Source: Acidithiobacillus montserratensis
GTDB taxonomy: Bacteria > Pseudomonadota > Gammaproteobacteria > Acidithiobacillales > Acidithiobacillaceae
NCBI RefSeq assembly: GCF_018853465.1
Contig: NZ_JABBOU010000064.1
Coordinates: forward strand, 1 to 61,414
DNA length: 61,414 bases
Direction: 5' to 3'
Part shown: positions 23,447 through 33,473 of the stretch, piece by piece
Position numbering within the stretch: position 1 is the stretch's first letter
How the letters are laid out: every line of letters starts with the position of its first letter
The notes under the pieces: generated by a model
Told to the model about the DNA's origin: nothing
The model's input: the letters and a program-made list of their open reading frames with translations, nothing else
The model's database searches: none
Made by a program: the position numbers and the translations under genes

Positions 23447-24790
23447 TTAATGCTTTCCTCTCTTGGGTTGCGGATCGTAGGGATTTTCACCCTGACGAAA
23501 AATCAGCCGCAGCGGAATGGCATCCAGACCCAAGGTTTTTCGGAAGGCACTTTCGAGATAACGCTTGTAACTACCGGGCAAACGCGTGAGTTGGTTGCCG
23601 TGAAACACCAGAGTCACTGGATTTTCGCCACCCTGATGGCAATAGCGTAATTTGATGCGACGCCCGCCGACCATGGGTGGCTGATGGGTTTCGATAATTT
23701 CGGCCAGCGCCCGGTTCAATTCGCCGGTGGAAAAATGTTTGCGGGAGTTTTCCCAGAGACGATCGATACTTTTGTACAGATCCCCTACGCCTGTGCCATG
23801 CAAGGCAGAAATAGTATATACCGGCGCATATTGAATAAAACTCAGCCGTCGCTCCAGTTCCTGCTTGACTGCCTTGCGATCATGGGGGCTCATCCCATCC
23901 CACTTATTGATGACCACAATAATGGGCCGGCCCAACTCTACCGCCACGCCGACCAGATGGGAGTCCTGCTCGGCGATACCGACCCGGGCATCCAGGACCA
24001 AAAGGACCACGTCGGCTTCCCGCAGAGCGCCCAGGGTTTTCAGAACGCTGAGCTTTTCCAGGCCTTCACCGACCCGGGCACGGCGGCGCATGCCGGCCGT
24101 GTCAATCATGACATAGGGTTTACCCTCCCGCTCATAGGGAATGCGGATACTATCCCGGGTGGTGCCTGGCTCGTCAAATACCAGCACCCGCTTTTCACCG
24201 AGCATGGCATTCACCAGCGTGGATTTACCCACATTGGGGCGTCCCAACATGGCAATACGCGGACCCTTCGCTATATCGCTCTGGGTAACGTCCTCATTGG
24301 GCAGATCGGAAAACACCGCTTCCAGCAGAGTTTCCACCCCATGGCCGTGGGCCGCCGAAATAGTATAGGGCATCCCCAGACCCAGACGGTGAAATTCCGG
24401 CAATTCACTGACAGCGCCCTTGGCATCCATCTTGTTCACGACCAGATAAATGGGTTTGCCGCCACGCCGCAATTCAGTAGCGATTTCTTCATCCTGCGTC
24501 GACAAGCCTTCCTTGGCATCTACCAGAAAACAGATGGCGTCGGCTTCCTGAATAGCCAGCCGGGTCTGGATGGCCATGGCGGCTACCAGTCCTGCGCGCT
24601 GCTCCGGTTCAAAACCACCCGTATCAATGACCAGAAACTGGCGTCCTTCAAATTGTGCCGTTCCGTAGTGACGATCCCGGGTAAGGCCCGGAAAGTCCGC
24701 CACCAGAGCCTCACGGGTGCGAGTCAGGCGATTGAAAAAAGTGGACTTGCCGACATTCGGGCGCCCCACCAGGGCAATTACTGCAGTCAT
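23447..24790 (-). CDS. der: Ribosome assembly GTPase Der (EngA)
   Basis: A 447-residue GTPase with two tandem G domains and a KH-like end, needed for 50S ribosome maturation. The first domain has GRPNVGKSTFFN at residues 9-20, DTGGFE and NKMD. The second repeats GRPNVGKSTLVN near 183, DTAGMRRRARVG and NKWD near 293. The C-terminal KH region includes RRIKLRYCHQGGENP. The length is normal. It lies in the hisS-yfgM-bamB-der cluster, nine bases after bamB. Confidence 0.98.
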   Translation of the reverse strand: MTAVIALVGRPNVGKSTFFNRLTRTREALVADFPGLTRDRHYGTAQFEGRQFLVIDTGGFEPEQRAGLVAAMAIQTRLAIQEADAICFLVDAKEGLSTQDEEIATELRRGGKPIYLVVNKMDAKGAVSELPEFHRLGLGMPYTISAAHGHGVETLLEAVFSDLPNEDVTQSDIAKGPRIAMLGRPNVGKSTLVNAMLGEKRVLVFDEPGTTRDSIRIPYEREGKPYVMIDTAGMRRRARVGEGLEKLSVLKTLGALREADVVLLVLDARVGIAEQDSHLVGVAVELGRPIIVVINKWDGMSPHDRKAVKQELERRLSFIQYAPVYTISALHGTGVGDLYKSIDRLWENSRKHFSTGELNRALAEIIETHQPPMVGGRRIKLRYCHQGGENPVTLVFHGNQLTRLPGSYKRYLESAFRKTLGLDAIPLRLIFRQGENPYDPQPKRGKH

Positions 24791-24799
24791 GACGCAACC

Positions 24800-25987
24800 T
24801 TAGCGCTTTGCGAGCTTGATCCGATACAAAGTACCCGCATCACTGAGGGCAAGAATCTGGTCATTGGCCAGACAGACAGGACTGCTTTGAATGCCACTGG
24901 AAGAAACGCGGGTCTGACCGATGCGATGTCCTGATTCCGGATTGAAAGCATAGAGATAACCGCCGTTGTCGGTAGCCAGCAAAGCATCCCCACAACTGCT
25001 CAGACCAGTCATGGCATGGCCTTTGAGTCGGGTATTTTGCCACAGTACGCTACCGGAGCCCGGATCAATCTCGGCAATGTCGCCATCGGCTTCAGCCACA
25101 AATAAATGGCCCTTGAACCAGACCGGGGTCAGATAGACCGACATGGGAACGCTCCAGTTCTGGGTACCGCTCTGTGCGGCATAGGCGGCCAGATTGCCCT
25201 GATAAGCAGCCGCAAATACCTGCCCGTCGGCCACCACAGGACGCGCAGCCACATCCACCATCCGCGCCAACTCATTACTGCCATGGGCTATGGCCACGCG
25301 GGCATGCCACAATTCGGCACCGGTGGAGAGACTCAATGCAGCCAGAGTACCGTCGGCAAAACCGGCATAAACCACCCCATCATGTACCGTGGGGGTGGAA
25401 ACTGCACGCAAAATCAGGGAAGGTTGATTCATGGAAAAAGTCCATTGGACCTTGCCATCCTTCGGATCCAGCGCCCATAGATGGCCATTGACCGTTTGCA
25501 AAAGCAAATGATCTGGCGCGTAAACGACCGGAGTCAGGACTTCGGAGGTCAACTGCACCGACCAGAGCTTGTGCCCGTTTTTGGCATCAAAAGCAAATAC
25601 CTGACCCGCAGTAGTGCCGGTATAAACCACCCCATGAGCGATAGTCGCCCCGCGCGCACTTTTTCCTACCAGGCTACGAATCCATTGCTGACTGCCGGTA
25701 TCGCTCAAACTGACCAGGTGTCCCGAGGCATCACTCACGACAATCTGCCGACCCTGCCAGGCAATGTCAGTCCCCTGATAGGGATTGATGGGCCACAGGC
25801 CATAAAGCCGTGCCTGCCACTGGTTGGAAAAAGAGATCTGCTTTTCCCCTTTACTGAGGGGCGGGGGCGTTTTCGGACCAGGAGAAGAATGGAACCAGGA
25901 CATGATTCCGCAGCCATTCAGCAAAACCGCAAAGGTTCCTAGAGCGGCTGAACGCCATATGCTTTTGAAAAGAACTGTTCGCATCAC
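24800..25987 (-). CDS. bamB: Outer-membrane assembly lipoprotein BamB
   Basis: A 395-residue periplasmic lipoprotein of the BAM complex that inserts beta-barrel proteins into the outer membrane. The leader ends in a lipobox (FAVLLNGCG, cysteine near residue 26). The rest is an eight-bladed PQQ-type propeller with repeated units such as GTTAGQVFAFDAKNGHKLWS, ALDPKDGKVQWTFS and LYAFNPESGHRIG. Its ATG overlaps the yfgM stop. Position between yfgM and der matches many proteobacteria. Confidence 0.94.
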   Translation of the reverse strand: MMRTVLFKSIWRSAALGTFAVLLNGCGIMSWFHSSPGPKTPPPLSKGEKQISFSNQWQARLYGLWPINPYQGTDIAWQGRQIVVSDASGHLVSLSDTGSQQWIRSLVGKSARGATIAHGVVYTGTTAGQVFAFDAKNGHKLWSVQLTSEVLTPVVYAPDHLLLQTVNGHLWALDPKDGKVQWTFSMNQPSLILRAVSTPTVHDGVVYAGFADGTLAALSLSTGAELWHARVAIAHGSNELARMVDVAARPVVADGQVFAAAYQGNLAAYAAQSGTQNWSVPMSVYLTPVWFKGHLFVAEADGDIAEIDPGSGSVLWQNTRLKGHAMTGLSSCGDALLATDNGGYLYAFNPESGHRIGQTRVSSSGIQSSPVCLANDQILALSDAGTLYRIKLAKR

Positions 25988-26595
25988 GGCGCAACTCCAA
26001 TATTGGCTATTTTCATCTGCAGATAACTACGGTATGGGTCGGTTTCCGGCAAGGCTTTCATCGCCGCCTGGTAGGCTTGATCAGCCTTGCTGACCTGCTG
26101 AAGGGAGGCATAGGCGTCGCCCTTGATTTCGTCCGCTATGGCGGCAAAAGCGGAGTCTGACTTTTGCAATAAATGCAGGGCGTTCTGGGGCTTATGCTGA
26201 TCCACATACAGGCGCGCCAGATCCATGCGCGCCAGGCTGCGCATACCGCGCGGGGCAGAAGAATCATCCATGACAGCACTGAGCGATTGCTCGGCGGCGG
26301 GCACCTGTTTGCTATCCATATCGAGGCGGGCCAGAAAAAAACGCGCCATAATCCCGTAGGCTGTGCTCCCGTACTGATGAATCAGAGTATCCGCACTGGC
26401 ACGGGCGGTACTGTTCTGCCCCTGCAGCATGGTATCCACCAGTTCATTATAGAGTACCGCCGCTTTTTCAGTTTGATGGCGTTGATATTTCTCATAACCA
26501 AAAAAGCCCATGGCGGCGAGAAGGATAACAATAACACCCACAATGAGGGCAACACGATGTCGGGAAAGCAATGCAGAAAGTTCTTGACCGGTCAC
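25984..26595 (-). CDS. yfgM: YfgM-type tetratricopeptide protein (SecYEG ancillary subunit)
   Basis: This 203-residue single-pass inner-membrane protein links the Sec translocon with periplasmic chaperones. A short cytoplasmic start is followed by one helix, VALIVGVIVILLAAMGFFGY (residues 15-34). Helical repeats come next (AAVLYNELVDTMLQGQNS; MARFFLARLDMDSKQVPAAE). It overlaps hisS at its start (ATGA) and bamB at its end, consistent with one operon. The family is assigned from topology, length and gene order. Confidence 0.87.
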   Translation of the reverse strand: MTGQELSALLSRHRVALIVGVIVILLAAMGFFGYEKYQRHQTEKAAVLYNELVDTMLQGQNSTARASADTLIHQYGSTAYGIMARFFLARLDMDSKQVPAAEQSLSAVMDDSSAPRGMRSLARMDLARLYVDQHKPQNALHLLQKSDSAFAAIADEIKGDAYASLQQVSKADQAYQAAMKALPETDPYRSYLQMKIANIGVAP

Positions 26596-27911
26596 TTTAA
26601 TCTTCTGGCTGTGGCAAAATTGTGCTCAGTATGGGGTGCATGTCGGGGGAAATCAACGCCAAGGCTTTGCAAGCCAGTAGACACGGCGTCCAAACTCCCT
26701 TCCCAGCGCCCTTCCCCATCCTGTTCCTTGATGATGACGGGCTCACCCTGGAGTTGACCGGCTCCAATCAGTAACTGAAAGTGCGCCTTGGAACGCTCCG
26801 CCAATTTCATCAGGGATTTGAAAGTCGCCGGCCCAGCGCTGACCACGCTGACAGTCTGGTCACGCAAATGTTCGGCCAACTTCCATGCAGCAGCCAAACT
26901 GTTGTCATCCAGTGCTCCGACAAAAAGTAGCGGTTGTGCAGCAGTGGCGAGCTGGCCCTGGATTTCCTGCAGGGCCAGCAAGCGCTCCAGCCCTACGGCA
27001 AAGCCGATAGCGGGTGTTTCCTGACCACCCAGTTGGCTGACCAGCCCATCATAACGGCCCCCTGCCAATACGGTGCCCTGAGCACCCAAGGCATCGGTCA
27101 CCCATTCAAAAACCGTGCGGTTGTAATAATCCAGGCCCCGGACCAGACTGTGATTGACCACATATGGAATACCCAGAGCCGTCAACAAATCCTGCAAACA
27201 GGCAAAATGTGCGGCGGACTCCGGGTCGAGATGATCGACCAGGTGCGGGGCCGCAGCGGCAATCTCCTGACAACCCGGCACTTTGCAGTCCAGAACCCGC
27301 AGGGGATTACGTTCCATACGGGTTTGACAGTCCTCGCATAAAGCCGCTTGCCGGGGGCGCAGATAGGCCAGCAAGCGCTCACGGTAAGCCGCGCGTGCTG
27401 CAGGGCTTCCCAGGGAGTTGATCTGCAAGGTTGCCTGCACTCCAGCTTGTTTGAGGATCCGCGCAGATAGGGCGATCACCTCCGCATCGGTACCCGCACC
27501 CGCCTGGCCGAACGCCTCTACACCCAGTTGATGAAACTGGCGGTAGCGACCCTTCTGGGGACGTTCATGACGAAACATCGGGCCCATGTAGTAATAGCGA
27601 GGCGTCTGCCCACGCATGGTCTGATGCTGGATGGCTGCACGCACACAGCCCGCTGTCCCTTCGGGGCGCAGGGTGAGACTGTCGCCATTGCGATCGGCGA
27701 AAGTGTACATCTCTTTTTGCACAATGTCAGTGACATCGCCGATGGCCCGGGCAAAAAGCTCTGTGGATTCCAGCAGGGGCAGACGTATTTCCCCGTAATC
27801 ATATAGCTTCAGCAGGGCGCGCAGATCAGTTTCCAGATTCTGCCAGCCCGCGACTTCGGACGGGAAAATGTCATTCATTCCCCGCACTGCCTGCAATGCC
27901 TTAACCGCCAT
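26592..27911 (-). CDS. hisS: Histidyl-tRNA synthetase
   Basis: A 439-residue class II synthetase that charges tRNA-His. Motif 2 is GPMFRHERPQKGRYRQFHQL (about residues 108-127). Histidine-binding segments LVRGLDYYNRTVFEW and GGRYDGLVSQLGG follow, and motif 3 is GFAVGLERLL near 307. The C-terminal anticodon-binding domain begins near QPLLFVG. ATG at 27911 lies 14 bases after the ispG stop. The size is that of the bacterial enzyme. Confidence 0.98.
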   Translation of the reverse strand: MAVKALQAVRGMNDIFPSEVAGWQNLETDLRALLKLYDYGEIRLPLLESTELFARAIGDVTDIVQKEMYTFADRNGDSLTLRPEGTAGCVRAAIQHQTMRGQTPRYYYMGPMFRHERPQKGRYRQFHQLGVEAFGQAGAGTDAEVIALSARILKQAGVQATLQINSLGSPAARAAYRERLLAYLRPRQAALCEDCQTRMERNPLRVLDCKVPGCQEIAAAAPHLVDHLDPESAAHFACLQDLLTALGIPYVVNHSLVRGLDYYNRTVFEWVTDALGAQGTVLAGGRYDGLVSQLGGQETPAIGFAVGLERLLALQEIQGQLATAAQPLLFVGALDDNSLAAAWKLAEHLRDQTVSVVSAGPATFKSLMKLAERSKAHFQLLIGAGQLQGEPVIIKEQDGEGRWEGSLDAVSTGLQSLGVDFPRHAPHTEHNFATARRLK

Positions 27912-27925
27912 AGAAATGTCCCGGA

Positions 27926-29026
27926 TCAGGCATCATGCCGGGCAGCCTGACGCTCGGCAATTTCGGCACGAATCCGCTTTTCCAGCACATCGACAATATT
28001 GACGTTTTCGACCCGATCCACCTGCTTGCCGTGATAATAGAGAATACTGCGCTTGTCGCCGCCGGCCAGTCCGATGTCTGCTTCCTTGGCCTCACCAATA
28101 CCGTTCACCACGCAGCCAATCACCGAGACATCCATGGGCTCCAGAATGTCTTCGAGGCGCGCTTCCAGAGCATTGATGGTATTGATTACATCAAATTCCT
28201 GCCGGGAACAGGAAGGACAGGCAATCAGATTGATGCCTTTCTGGCGCAGATGCAGGCTTTTGAGGATATCAAAACCCACCCGGATTTCTTCTACCGGATC
28301 AGCCGCTAGGGAAATCCGGATGGTATCGCCGATGCCATCCCGCAACAGCAAACCCAGACCAATGGCGGACTTGACCGTACCAGAGCGCAATCCGCCCGCT
28401 TCGGTGATGCCCAGATGCAAGGGGTAGTCGACCTTTTCCGAGAGCAAGCGGTAGGCCCCCACCGCGAGAAATACGTCAGAGGCTTTGACGCTGATTTTGA
28501 CATCATGAAAATTCAGTTCGTCGAGGATACTGACATGGCGCAGCGCCGATTCCACCAGGGCTTCCGGGGTAGGCTCCCCGTATTTTTCCTGAATATCCTT
28601 TTCCAGAGAACCGGCATTGACCCCGATCCGGATCGGAATGCCTTTGTCCTTGGCCATTTCCACCACCAGACGGGTTTTGTCCAGCGAGCCGATATTGCCG
28701 GGATTGATGCGCAAACCATCGACGCCATCGGCCATTACCTGCAGGGCAATACGATGATCGAAATGAATATCCGCCACCAAGGGGGTTTCCACCTGGGCGC
28801 GGATGGCCTTAAAAGCCTCAGCAGCATCCATGCTCGGTACCGACACCCGGACTATATCTGCGCCGACCGCTTCCAGACGACGAATTTGCGCCACGGTCGC
28901 GGCCACATCCCGGGTTTCGGTATTGGTCATACTTTGCACGCTGATCGGGGCATCTCCACCGATGGCAACTTTTCCAACGTGAATTTGCCGGGTTTTACGG
29001 CGCTGAATAGGAGATTCATGGTGCAT
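27926..29026 (-). CDS. ispG: 4-hydroxy-3-methylbut-2-enyl diphosphate synthase IspG (GcpE)
   Basis: A 366-residue iron-sulfur enzyme of the MEP isoprenoid pathway that reduces MEcPP to HMBPP. The start contains [19 protein letters not shown]. The [4Fe-4S] ligands are seen in [12 protein letters not shown] near residue 265 and [16 protein letters not shown] near 300. TIM-barrel segments such as [14 protein letters not shown] are typical. The start overlaps the end of rodZ by 11 bases. The order rodZ-ispG-hisS is conserved. Confidence 0.98.
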   Translation of the reverse strand: MHHESPIQRRKTRQIHVGKVAIGGDAPISVQSMTNTETRDVAATVAQIRRLEAVGADIVRVSVPSMDAAEAFKAIRAQVETPLVADIHFDHRIALQVMADGVDGLRINPGNIGSLDKTRLVVEMAKDKGIPIRIGVNAGSLEKDIQEKYGEPTPEALVESALRHVSILDELNFHDVKISVKASDVFLAVGAYRLLSEKVDYPLHLGITEAGGLRSGTVKSAIGLGLLLRDGIGDTIRISLAADPVEEIRVGFDILKSLHLRQKGINLIACPSCSRQEFDVINTINALEARLEDILEPMDVSVIGCVVNGIGEAKEADIGLAGGDKRSILYYHGKQVDRVENVNIVDVLEKRIRAEIAERQAARHDA

Positions 29027-30029
29027 GGGAAGCCTCGCTAGTGACAGCCGCGCTTGCAGAAAGCGCAGCAGATGTTAATGGAGCGGCAATACCGGCTAAG
29101 GATGTACTGGACACAGCAGGATGTCGAGGGACTGCATGGGCTTGGTGAGCCGGGCTGCGCGTTGGGGATACTGTGGCTAGCGCCGATGTCGTACTGGCCG
29201 TAGGCGCCGTACCCAGTTGCAGACGGGCTACGCCTAACGCATTCACGGGGAGAGTAACAGGTTTGCCCTGATACTGGATTTTCACCCCCCGGGCATTACC
29301 CAGCAAGACCTGGTAGGGCGGCTTGCCCGAATGTACATTAAGCAGATCACCCGGACGCCCCAGCACCGCCAGCAGGGTTTTACCTTCAGCATCCTTGACC
29401 TGTACCCAGCAATTGGCCTGAAACTGAAAAGCAATGCCATCAGTGACGACAGCGCGAGACGCAGATTGGGTTGCCGCAACGGGAACACTGGTAGCGGCGC
29501 CCTTCTGACTCTGGAGTGCCGCAGTCACACTATGCCCAGAGGCCGTAGACACTGCGGGTGGAGCCAGGGTTGCCGGCATGGAAACACTATTTTGGGGCTG
29601 ATTGTGCGCAGGAGTAACGGGAGGAGGGGTGGCCGATGATCCGGAACGCCCCCAGAACCACCACACGGCCATAATCACTGCGACTACAATCATGAATGAA
29701 ATCAACAGGGTCTTTTTGCTATATTCGAGCAGGGGACTTTCCCCATCGGGCAGGAGTTGGCGGGTGGGAGACAGCCCTGAACCCGCGGTATTGGCATCAT
29801 AACTGCGCAACAAGGGTTCTGGATCCAGACCCAGAAGACGGGCATAATTTTTTAGAAAACCACGAGCAAAAGTGGCACCCGGAAGAACATGATAATTTCC
29901 CTCTTCCAGACCCTGTACCTGCACTTCCGTAATATGTAACTGCTCTGCCACCTGGCGCAGGGTCCAGCCCCGCGCCTCGCGGGCGCTGCGCAACTCGGAA
30001 TGACTCTGACTTTCATCCATGGCGTCCAT
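29016..30029 (-). CDS. rodZ: Cell-shape protein RodZ (helix-turn-helix, single-pass membrane protein)
   Basis: A 337-residue protein that joins the MreB cytoskeleton to the membrane. The N-terminal Xre-like domain is [20 protein letters not shown] to [17 protein letters not shown] (residues 10-85). A juxtamembrane basic patch and one helix, [20 protein letters not shown] (about 110-129), follow. After a Pro/Ser/Thr/Ala-rich linker comes the RodZ C-terminal domain ([20 protein letters not shown]). The start at 30029 is the first ATG past the pilF stop; an ATG nine bases later is possible. Confidence 0.93.
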   Translation of the reverse strand: MDAMDESQSHSELRSAREARGWTLRQVAEQLHITEVQVQGLEEGNYHVLPGATFARGFLKNYARLLGLDPEPLLRSYDANTAGSGLSPTRQLLPDGESPLLEYSKKTLLISFMIVVAVIMAVWWFWGRSGSSATPPPVTPAHNQPQNSVSMPATLAPPAVSTASGHSVTAALQSQKGAATSVPVAATQSASRAVVTDGIAFQFQANCWVQVKDAEGKTLLAVLGRPGDLLNVHSGKPPYQVLLGNARGVKIQYQGKPVTLPVNALGVARLQLGTAPTASTTSALATVSPTRSPAHQAHAVPRHPAVSSTSLAGIAAPLTSAALSASAAVTSEASHAP

Positions 30030-30036
30030 CGCTTGT

Positions 30037-30906
30037 TCAACCCTGCTGAAGCAACAGCTGCTGGGCTTTTTTACCGGCCGCAGAATAAGGTGCCGCATTC
30101 ACACAGCGTTGCCACAATGCGGTGGCTTCACTGCTGCGTCCCTGTTGGGCGGCAATTTGTCCGGCAAGCAACAATGCACTGGGGTTATCCGGTTGTTGCG
30201 CCAGCACCACCTGCAAATGGCTGTAGGCGCTATTGACATTACCCTCCTTAAAGTCCAGCTCGGCCAGCATCTGCAATGCCGGGGGATAATTAGGTACCAG
30301 ATAGAGGGCTCGATTCAGGGCATCGCGCGCCTCCGGAAGATTTTTCAGGCCGGCATAGGCTTGTGCCAGATTGGTCCAGGCAAACTGGGGAGTGCTGTAT
30401 AAGGGGTCCGCCGTAGCCATCTTCAACTGCACGATAGCTTGCTGATAGTCCCCGGCATTCACCAGAAAAGCTCCATAATTATTGCGGTATTCAGGATTTT
30501 TGCTATCGAGCGATAGTGCCTGGCCAAAAGCCTGCTTCGCCAGGCCGTTTTGGGCTAACTGCTCATAGGCCAGCCCCATCACGTTGTAAGCATTCGCATA
30601 GCTGCTATCAACCTGAGTGGCCCTTTGCAACTCGCGAATGGCTTGCCTGGGATGACCATCCTGCAAATAAGCCGTACCCAGAGAAGTATAAATGCCCGCC
30701 TTGGCTTTTCCATCGTCTGCAGGTGCCTGAAGACCCTGATCCTGGGCGCGGGTTTTATGTTCGTGGGCAATGAATGCCGCCATTTGCTGATCAGGTGTCA
30801 TGGCCGCGCTCTTACTGCCAAAGAGCCCGCAGCCACTTAATACCGTTGCAGTCAGCACAGCAGGAATGATTATCTTCAGGGATAACGGGGTTCTGCTCGT
30901 GCTCAT
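30037..30906 (-). CDS. pilF: Type IV pilus biogenesis/stability lipoprotein PilF (PilW)
   Basis: A 289-residue outer-membrane lipoprotein that helps PilQ secretin multimers assemble. The signal peptide ends at a lipobox, [10 protein letters not shown] (Cys near residue 26). The remainder is a chain of tetratricopeptide repeats ([60 protein letters not shown]). Its ATG overlaps the rlmN stop. Position next to rodZ and rlmN agrees with the family, while the pilus role itself is from homology. Confidence 0.9.
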   Translation of the reverse strand: MSTSRTPLSLKIIIPAVLTATVLSGCGLFGSKSAAMTPDQQMAAFIAHEHKTRAQDQGLQAPADDGKAKAGIYTSLGTAYLQDGHPRQAIRELQRATQVDSSYANAYNVMGLAYEQLAQNGLAKQAFGQALSLDSKNPEYRNNYGAFLVNAGDYQQAIVQLKMATADPLYSTPQFAWTNLAQAYAGLKNLPEARDALNRALYLVPNYPPALQMLAELDFKEGNVNSAYSHLQVVLAQQPDNPSALLLAGQIAAQQGRSSEATALWQRCVNAAPYSAAGKKAQQLLLQQG

Positions 30907-31994
30907 GCCTGTACCTTCAAGGGAATGCTGCGGCGACCATCTCGCACCTGTCCGGCCAGTTGACCGCAGGCTGCGGCAATGTCGTCACCACGAGGTCGGC
31001 GCGTAACTGTCATCACATCCCCGCGCATGACAATATCCCGGAAAGCATCAATGCGCTTTTGTGGCGAACGCTGATAATCAGAACCGGGAAAAGGATTGAA
31101 GGGGATGAGATTGACCATGGCCGGAATGCCCGACAATTTCCGCAACAAGGCCCGGGCATCGGCGTCACTGTCATTGACTCCGTCGAGCATGACGTACTCA
31201 AAGGTAATGCGACGACGCGGGAGCAGCGGGTAACGCCGACAGGCCTCCAGCAATTCGGCAAGCGGATAATGCCGGTTGATGGGAACCAGAATATCCCGAA
31301 CCTCGTCCCGGCTGGCATGCAGACTGATGGCCAGATTCACCGGGCTTTCCGCACCGAGGCGGTCCAGACCAGGAACGACCCCTGCCGTACTAACGGTAAT
31401 GCGTTTGGGGCCAAAGCCATAGGCAAAATCGTCGCGCAACAAATCCAGGGCAGGAAACAGATGCCGCAAGTTCAGCAAAGGTTCGCCCATACCCATGAAT
31501 ACAATATTGGTGATGGCATCCAAGCCCAGCTTCTGACGGGCAATCCGGATTTGGGCGATGATTTCGTGGGTTTCGAGATTGCGGCTGAGGCCCTGAGCGC
31601 CGGTCGCGCAAAAACTGCAGGCCAGAGAACAGCCAACCTGAGAGGAAATACATAAAGTGCCCCGATCTTCTTCAGGAATGAAGACCGTTTCAACCGCATT
31701 ACCATCCGGCAGGCCCAGCAACCATTTACGGGTACCATCGGCGGCCAGTTGATCAGCCAGGATTTCCGGCTCGGCATAAAGTGTTTGTTCTGCGAGACGC
31801 GCCCGGAGACTCTTGCTGATATTGCTCATTTCCGCAAAATCCGCGACCTGCCGCCCATGAATCCATTGCAGTACCTGCTTGGCGCGAAAAGGAGATTCTC
31901 CCCATTCGGTCAACAAGGCAGCCAGGGACTGCTGATTCAGTCCCAAAAGATGCGGCGGTTGCGCCGGAATCACGACTGCGGCTTCGGCACTCAT
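30903..31994 (-). CDS. rlmN: Dual-specificity RNA methyltransferase RlmN
   Basis: A 363-residue radical-SAM enzyme that methylates C2 of A2503 in 23S rRNA and A37 in some tRNAs. The N-terminal helical domain begins [20 protein letters not shown]. The cluster motif [14 protein letters not shown] (CxxxCxxC) is near residue 121. [13 protein letters not shown] follows, then [10 protein letters not shown]. The second methyl-carrying cysteine is in the C-terminal AACGQL. It starts one base from the ndk stop. The length is normal. Confidence 0.97.
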   Translation of the reverse strand: MSAEAAVVIPAQPPHLLGLNQQSLAALLTEWGESPFRAKQVLQWIHGRQVADFAEMSNISKSLRARLAEQTLYAEPEILADQLAADGTRKWLLGLPDGNAVETVFIPEEDRGTLCISSQVGCSLACSFCATGAQGLSRNLETHEIIAQIRIARQKLGLDAITNIVFMGMGEPLLNLRHLFPALDLLRDDFAYGFGPKRITVSTAGVVPGLDRLGAESPVNLAISLHASRDEVRDILVPINRHYPLAELLEACRRYPLLPRRRITFEYVMLDGVNDSDADARALLRKLSGIPAMVNLIPFNPFPGSDYQRSPQKRIDAFRDIVMRGDVMTVTRRPRGDDIAAACGQLAGQVRDGRRSIPLKVQA

Positions 31995-32420
31995 TTAGCG
32001 CGAAAAAATCTCCCGTTGGCTAAAGAAATAACTGATTTCCCAGGCAGCTGTTTCGGCACTGTCCGAACCGTGGACAGCATTGGCATCAATGCTGTCGGCA
32101 AAGTCGGCACGGATGGTTCCCGGAGCGGCATCCTTGGGATTGGTGGCGCCCATCAGATCACGATTTTTGAGAATGGCGCCTTCACCTTCCAGCACACTGA
32201 CCAGTACCGGGCCGCTGCTCATGAACGCACACAGTTCACCATAAAAAGGACGGGCCTTGTGCACTGCATAAAAACCACCCGCATCTTCCTGGCTGAGGTA
32301 CAGCATTTTACTGGCAATGACCCGAAGACCGGCTGCTTCGAAGCGACCCAGAATGGCACCAATGGCATTTTTCTGGACGGCATCGGGTTTAATAATGGAC
32401 AGAGTGCGTTCAACAGCCAT
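31995..32420 (-). CDS. ndk: Nucleoside diphosphate kinase
   Basis: A 141-residue enzyme that transfers the gamma phosphate between nucleotides. The start, [15 protein letters not shown], has the nucleotide-binding Lys. The active-site histidine is in [12 protein letters not shown] near residue 117. The length is exactly that of bacterial Ndk. The ATG at 32420 follows GAGGAA. A 114-bp spacer separates it from miaA, probably with the promoter of the ndk-der operon. Confidence 0.98.
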   Translation of the reverse strand: MAVERTLSIIKPDAVQKNAIGAILGRFEAAGLRVIASKMLYLSQEDAGGFYAVHKARPFYGELCAFMSSGPVLVSVLEGEGAILKNRDLMGATNPKDAAPGTIRADFADSIDANAVHGSDSAETAAWEISYFFSQREIFSR

Positions 32421-32534
32421 AAATTCCTCAATAGGGGTAGATTAAAAGTCGCCATAGGCTAGCATTACCCTGGTTTACTGGCAATCTCCGGAAATCGGCA
32501 CTGGAGGCACTCCAGAGACATATTTGATCAGCGG

Positions 32535-33473
32535 TCATCTGCATGCAGTGCGTAACTCATGGGGAATTTGCTGGCAAATCCAGTCCAGCAAATACGCGGT
32601 CGCCCCCGCCGCTGAAGGGTCCAGCAGAATATCGGCAGTTTCGCGTTTAAACCAGGTATCCTGACGTTTGGCTAGTTGCCGGGTTGCGGCGAGAGCTGCA
32701 GCGTAGGCATCTTCAGCGCTGTATTGACCCTCCAGCCAGGCAAAATACTGACGGTAACCCACAGCCCGCAAGGCAGGCAGATCAGGGGCATAATAGCGTT
32801 GCTGCAAGGCGATTATTTCATCGACAAAGCCGGTTGCCAGCATGGTATCCAGACGTTGCTGGATGCGCCCATGCAGCCAGGAACGGGGTGACCGCAGGAC
32901 GATTTTCCGGAGCGGACCGGGGAAAGCGCCCTGCCAGTGTCGAGAGGCGCTTAGCGGTGCGCCGGTGTGCTGGATGATTTCCAGGGCACGCTGAATGCGT
33001 TGTTGGTCGTTGAATTGGATGCCGGCGGCGGTCTGCGGATCCAGATCTGTCAGACGCTGGTGCAATGCTGGCCAGCCCCGCAGTGCGGCCTCAGCCAGCA
33101 ATTGTTGACGCATTTCCGGATCAGCAGGAGGCAGCGCATCAATGCCGCGCTCCAGGGCGCGAAAATACAACCCCGTACCGCCCACCAGCACAGGGATACG
33201 AGCCCGGCTGCGGGCTTCGGAAATACAGTTCAGGGCATCTTCCCGAAACAAACCGGCTGAATAGGGATCGTCAGGCTCACGGATATCCACCAGGGCGTGG
33301 GGATATTGCTGTCGCAATGCTGCATCGGGTTTGGCGCTGCCGATATCAAAGTGGCGATACACCAATAGAGAATCGACGCTGATGATGTCTACCGGAAAGC
33401 GGTCGGCGATGCGCATGGCCAGATCCGTCTTGCCGCTGGCCGTCGGCCCCATCAGAAACAGGGCGGGAATCAT
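32535..33473 (-). CDS. miaA: tRNA dimethylallyltransferase MiaA
   Basis: A 312-residue enzyme that adds the dimethylallyl group to A37 of tRNAs reading UNN codons. The P-loop GPTASGKTDLAMRI is at residues 9-22. DSLLVYRHFDIGSAKP and HALVDIREPDDPYSAG follow, then VGGTGLYFRALERG. The start at 33473 overlaps the mutL stop (ATGA) and agrees with the family; the open frame upstream is mutL antiphase sequence. An hfq gene does not follow, unlike in many proteobacteria. Confidence 0.96.
   Translation of the reverse strand: MIPALFLMGPTASGKTDLAMRIADRFPVDIISVDSLLVYRHFDIGSAKPDAALRQQYPHALVDIREPDDPYSAGLFREDALNCISEARSRARIPVLVGGTGLYFRALERGIDALPPADPEMRQQLLAEAALRGWPALHQRLTDLDPQTAAGIQFNDQQRIQRALEIIQHTGAPLSASRHWQGAFPGPLRKIVLRSPRSWLHGRIQQRLDTMLATGFVDEIIALQQRYYAPDLPALRAVGYRQYFAWLEGQYSAEDAYAAALAATRQLAKRQDTWFKRETADILLDPSAAGATAYLLDWICQQIPHELRTACR

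Noticed and set aside
23684..24934. 416-codon plus-strand frame
   Set aside because: Antisense to der; the minus strand encodes a textbook two-domain GTPase.
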